DNA from: Pseudomonas sp. JUb42
GTDB taxonomy: Bacteria; Pseudomonadota; Gammaproteobacteria; Pseudomonadales; Pseudomonadaceae
DNA length: 64,000 nt
NCBI RefSeq assembly: GCF_024807945.1
Contig: NZ_JANUFD010000005.1
Location: forward strand, 248,001-312,000
Direction of reading: 5' to 3'
Below are positions 62,400 to 64,000 of the stretch, piece after piece. How positions within the stretch are numbered: position 1 is the stretch's first letter; every line of letters starts with the position of its first letter. The translations under genes and the position numbers were made by a program. The notes under the pieces are model-generated. The model was given only the letters and a program-made list of their open reading frames with translations, had not been told where the DNA came from and ran no database searches.

Positions 62400-63962
62400 T
62401 CAGGACTCTACAGACGACCGGATCAGATGGTCAAAAGCACTCAGCGAAGCCTTGGCACCTTCGCCCAGGGCGATGATGATCTGCTTGTACGGCACGGTGG
62501 TCACGTCACCGGCGCCGAACACGCCAGGGATCGAGGTTTCACCGCGGGCATCGACAATGATCTCGCCGCGTGGCGACAGCTCGATGGCGCCCTTGAGCCA
62601 TTCGGTATTCGGCAACAGGCCGATTTGCACGAAGATACCTTCCAGCGCGACATCAATCACTTCGTCGTTCAGGCGGTTCTTGTAGCGCAGACCGTTGACC
62701 TTCTGACCGTCACCGGTGACTTCGGATGTCTGGGCGTTGGTGATCACGGTGACGTTGGGCAGGCTGTTGAGCTTGCGCTGCAACACCGCATCGGCACGCA
62801 ACTGCACGTCGAACTCCAGCAGGGTCACATGGGAGACGATACCGGCCAGGTCGATGGCTGCTTCGACACCTGAGTTACCGCCACCGATCACCGCCACACG
62901 CTTGCCTTTGAACAGCGGGCCGTCACAGTGCGGGCAGTACGCCACGCCCTTGTTGCGGTATTGCTGCTCGCCCGGCACGTTCATTTCGCGCCAGCGGGCA
63001 CCGGTGGCCAGGATCACGGTGCGGGACTTGAGGGTCGCGCCGTTGGCGAATTTCACGGTGTGCAGCTCGCCTTCCTTGCCGGGAATCAGCTGGGAAGCGC
63101 GTTGCAGGTTCATGATGTCGACTTCGTACTGCTTGACGTGTTCTTCAAGCGCCACGGCCAGTTTCGGCCCTTCGGTGTGCTGTACCGAGATGAAGTTCTC
63201 GATGGCCATGGTGTCCAGCACCTGGCCGCCAAAACGCTCGGCGGCAACGCCGGTATGGATGCCTTTACGGGCGGCATAGATAGCGGCTGCGGAACCGGCC
63301 GGGCCACCACCGATCACCAGTACGTCAAAGGCGGCCTTGGCGTTGAGCTTCTCGGCCTGGCGATCACCGGCACTGGTGTCGATCTTGGCGAGGATTTCTT
63401 CCAGGCCCATGCGGCCCTGGCCGAACAGTTCGCCGTTGAGGTAAATGCTCGGCACCGACATGATCTGGCGCTCGGTCACTTCTTCCTGGAACGCGCCGCC
63501 TTCGATGGCGACGTGCTGCACATTAGGGTTGAGCACGGCCAGCAAGTTCAGCGCCTGGACCACGTCCGGGCAGTTCTGGCAGGTCAGGGAGAAATAGGTT
63601 TCAAATTTGAACTCACCGGTCAGGCCACGGGCCTGAGCGATGGTGTCTTCACTGGCCTTGGACGGGTAGCCGCCAACTTGCAGCAGCGCCAGTACCAGCG
63701 AGGTGAATTCGTGACCCATGGGCAGGCCGGCAAAGCGCAGGCTGATGTTTTCGCCTGGGCTGTTCAGAGCAAACGATGGTTTACGGGCATCGTTGCCGTC
63801 GGTATTCAGGGTGATCTTGTCGGAACTGCTGACGATTTCGTTGAGCAGCTCGAGGGTTTCGCGAGACTTGGCGCCGTCATCAAGGGACGCGACGATCTCG
63901 ATGGGGCGAGTAACCCGCTCCAGGTACGATTTCAACTGGGCTTTAAGATTGGCGTCCAACAT
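62400..63962 (-). CDS. ahpF: Alkyl hydroperoxide reductase subunit F
   Basis: 520 residues, the standard AhpF length. The N-terminal double thioredoxin-fold domain has the CXXC Cys128-Cys131 (LTCQNCPD); the C-terminal thioredoxin-reductase-like part has FAD-binding [19 protein letters not shown], the redox-active [13 protein letters not shown]-binding [17 protein letters not shown] and the C-terminal [26 protein letters not shown]. It passes electrons from NADH to the peroxiredoxin AhpC. AAGGA lies about 14 bases before the ATG. ahpC would be upstream, just outside the right edge, and OxyR control is usual. Confidence 0.97.
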   Translation of the reverse strand: MLDANLKAQLKSYLERVTRPIEIVASLDDGAKSRETLELLNEIVSSSDKITLNTDGNDARKPSFALNSPGENISLRFAGLPMGHEFTSLVLALLQVGGYPSKASEDTIAQARGLTGEFKFETYFSLTCQNCPDVVQALNLLAVLNPNVQHVAIEGGAFQEEVTERQIMSVPSIYLNGELFGQGRMGLEEILAKIDTSAGDRQAEKLNAKAAFDVLVIGGGPAGSAAAIYAARKGIHTGVAAERFGGQVLDTMAIENFISVQHTEGPKLAVALEEHVKQYEVDIMNLQRASQLIPGKEGELHTVKFANGATLKSRTVILATGARWREMNVPGEQQYRNKGVAYCPHCDGPLFKGKRVAVIGGGNSGVEAAIDLAGIVSHVTLLEFDVQLRADAVLQRKLNSLPNVTVITNAQTSEVTGDGQKVNGLRYKNRLNDEVIDVALEGIFVQIGLLPNTEWLKGAIELSPRGEIIVDARGETSIPGVFGAGDVTTVPYKQIIIALGEGAKASLSAFDHLIRSSVES

Positions 63963-64000
63963 GCTGCGGCTTCCTTTTACTGGAGTAGAAAAAACAACGC

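Overview
The window looks like a chromosomal segment of a fluorescent-group Pseudomonas (P. fluorescens / P. putida type). The evidence is the high GC content and the closely packed operons. It is also the recognisable Pseudomonas gene set (mexS/mexT, mexEF-oprN, an MvaT/MvaU xenogeneic silencer, nirBD with a NasR-type antiterminator, AhpF) and the many REP/REPIN hairpins typical of this group between genes. I see no rRNA, tRNA, CRISPR array, intact insertion sequence or prophage.

Layout. 1-7.5 kb: a UvrD/HelD-like helicase running off the left edge, a pirin, phosphoglucomutase, and a fused PD-(D/E)XK nuclease / XPD-DinG-type helicase. 7.5-10.7 kb: a MocR-like regulator without its PLP lysine, a PP-loop ATPase of unknown role, and a 25-codon small ORF translationally coupled to it, with its own promoter and palindromic upstream sites. 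11-13 kb: a chemoreceptor. 13-16 kb: divergent mexS and mexT. 16-20 kb: a CoA-transferase/symporter operon with a divergent LysR gene. 20-26 kb: a ribbon-helix-helix protein, a short glyoxalase, a Tat-dependent two-subunit GMC dehydrogenase, a second LysR and an MFS exporter. 26-30 kb: nasR, an attenuator-like terminator, and nirBD. 30-34 kb: a periplasmic binding protein, parDE, a decayed MFS gene and an AEC transporter. 34-40 kb: a catabolic set on the minus strand (aldehyde dehydrogenase, MFS, enolase-superfamily enzyme, GMC oxidoreductase). 40-49 kb: an oligopeptide-type ABC importer plus porin, flanked by two related LysR genes. 49-58 kb: a fae-like/aldo-keto reductase/aldehyde dehydrogenase operon divergent from mexEF-oprN. 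58-64 kb: a TPR protein, mvaU, a DUF4946-like secreted protein, gloA and ahpF.

How the parts fit. Several loci point to carbonyl, electrophile and redox stress: mexS/mexT, mexEF-oprN, the fae-like operon that shares its promoter region, two glyoxalases, pirin and AhpF. In P. aeruginosa mexS-mexT-mexEF-oprN is one contiguous locus. Here the regulator pair lies about 37 kb from the pump, and a good candidate MexT box (ATC-N9-GAT) sits between fae and mexE. The least explained unit is the small ORF / PP-loop ATPase / degenerate MocR group at 7.5-10.7 kb, which could be a small biosynthetic or peptide-modifying system.
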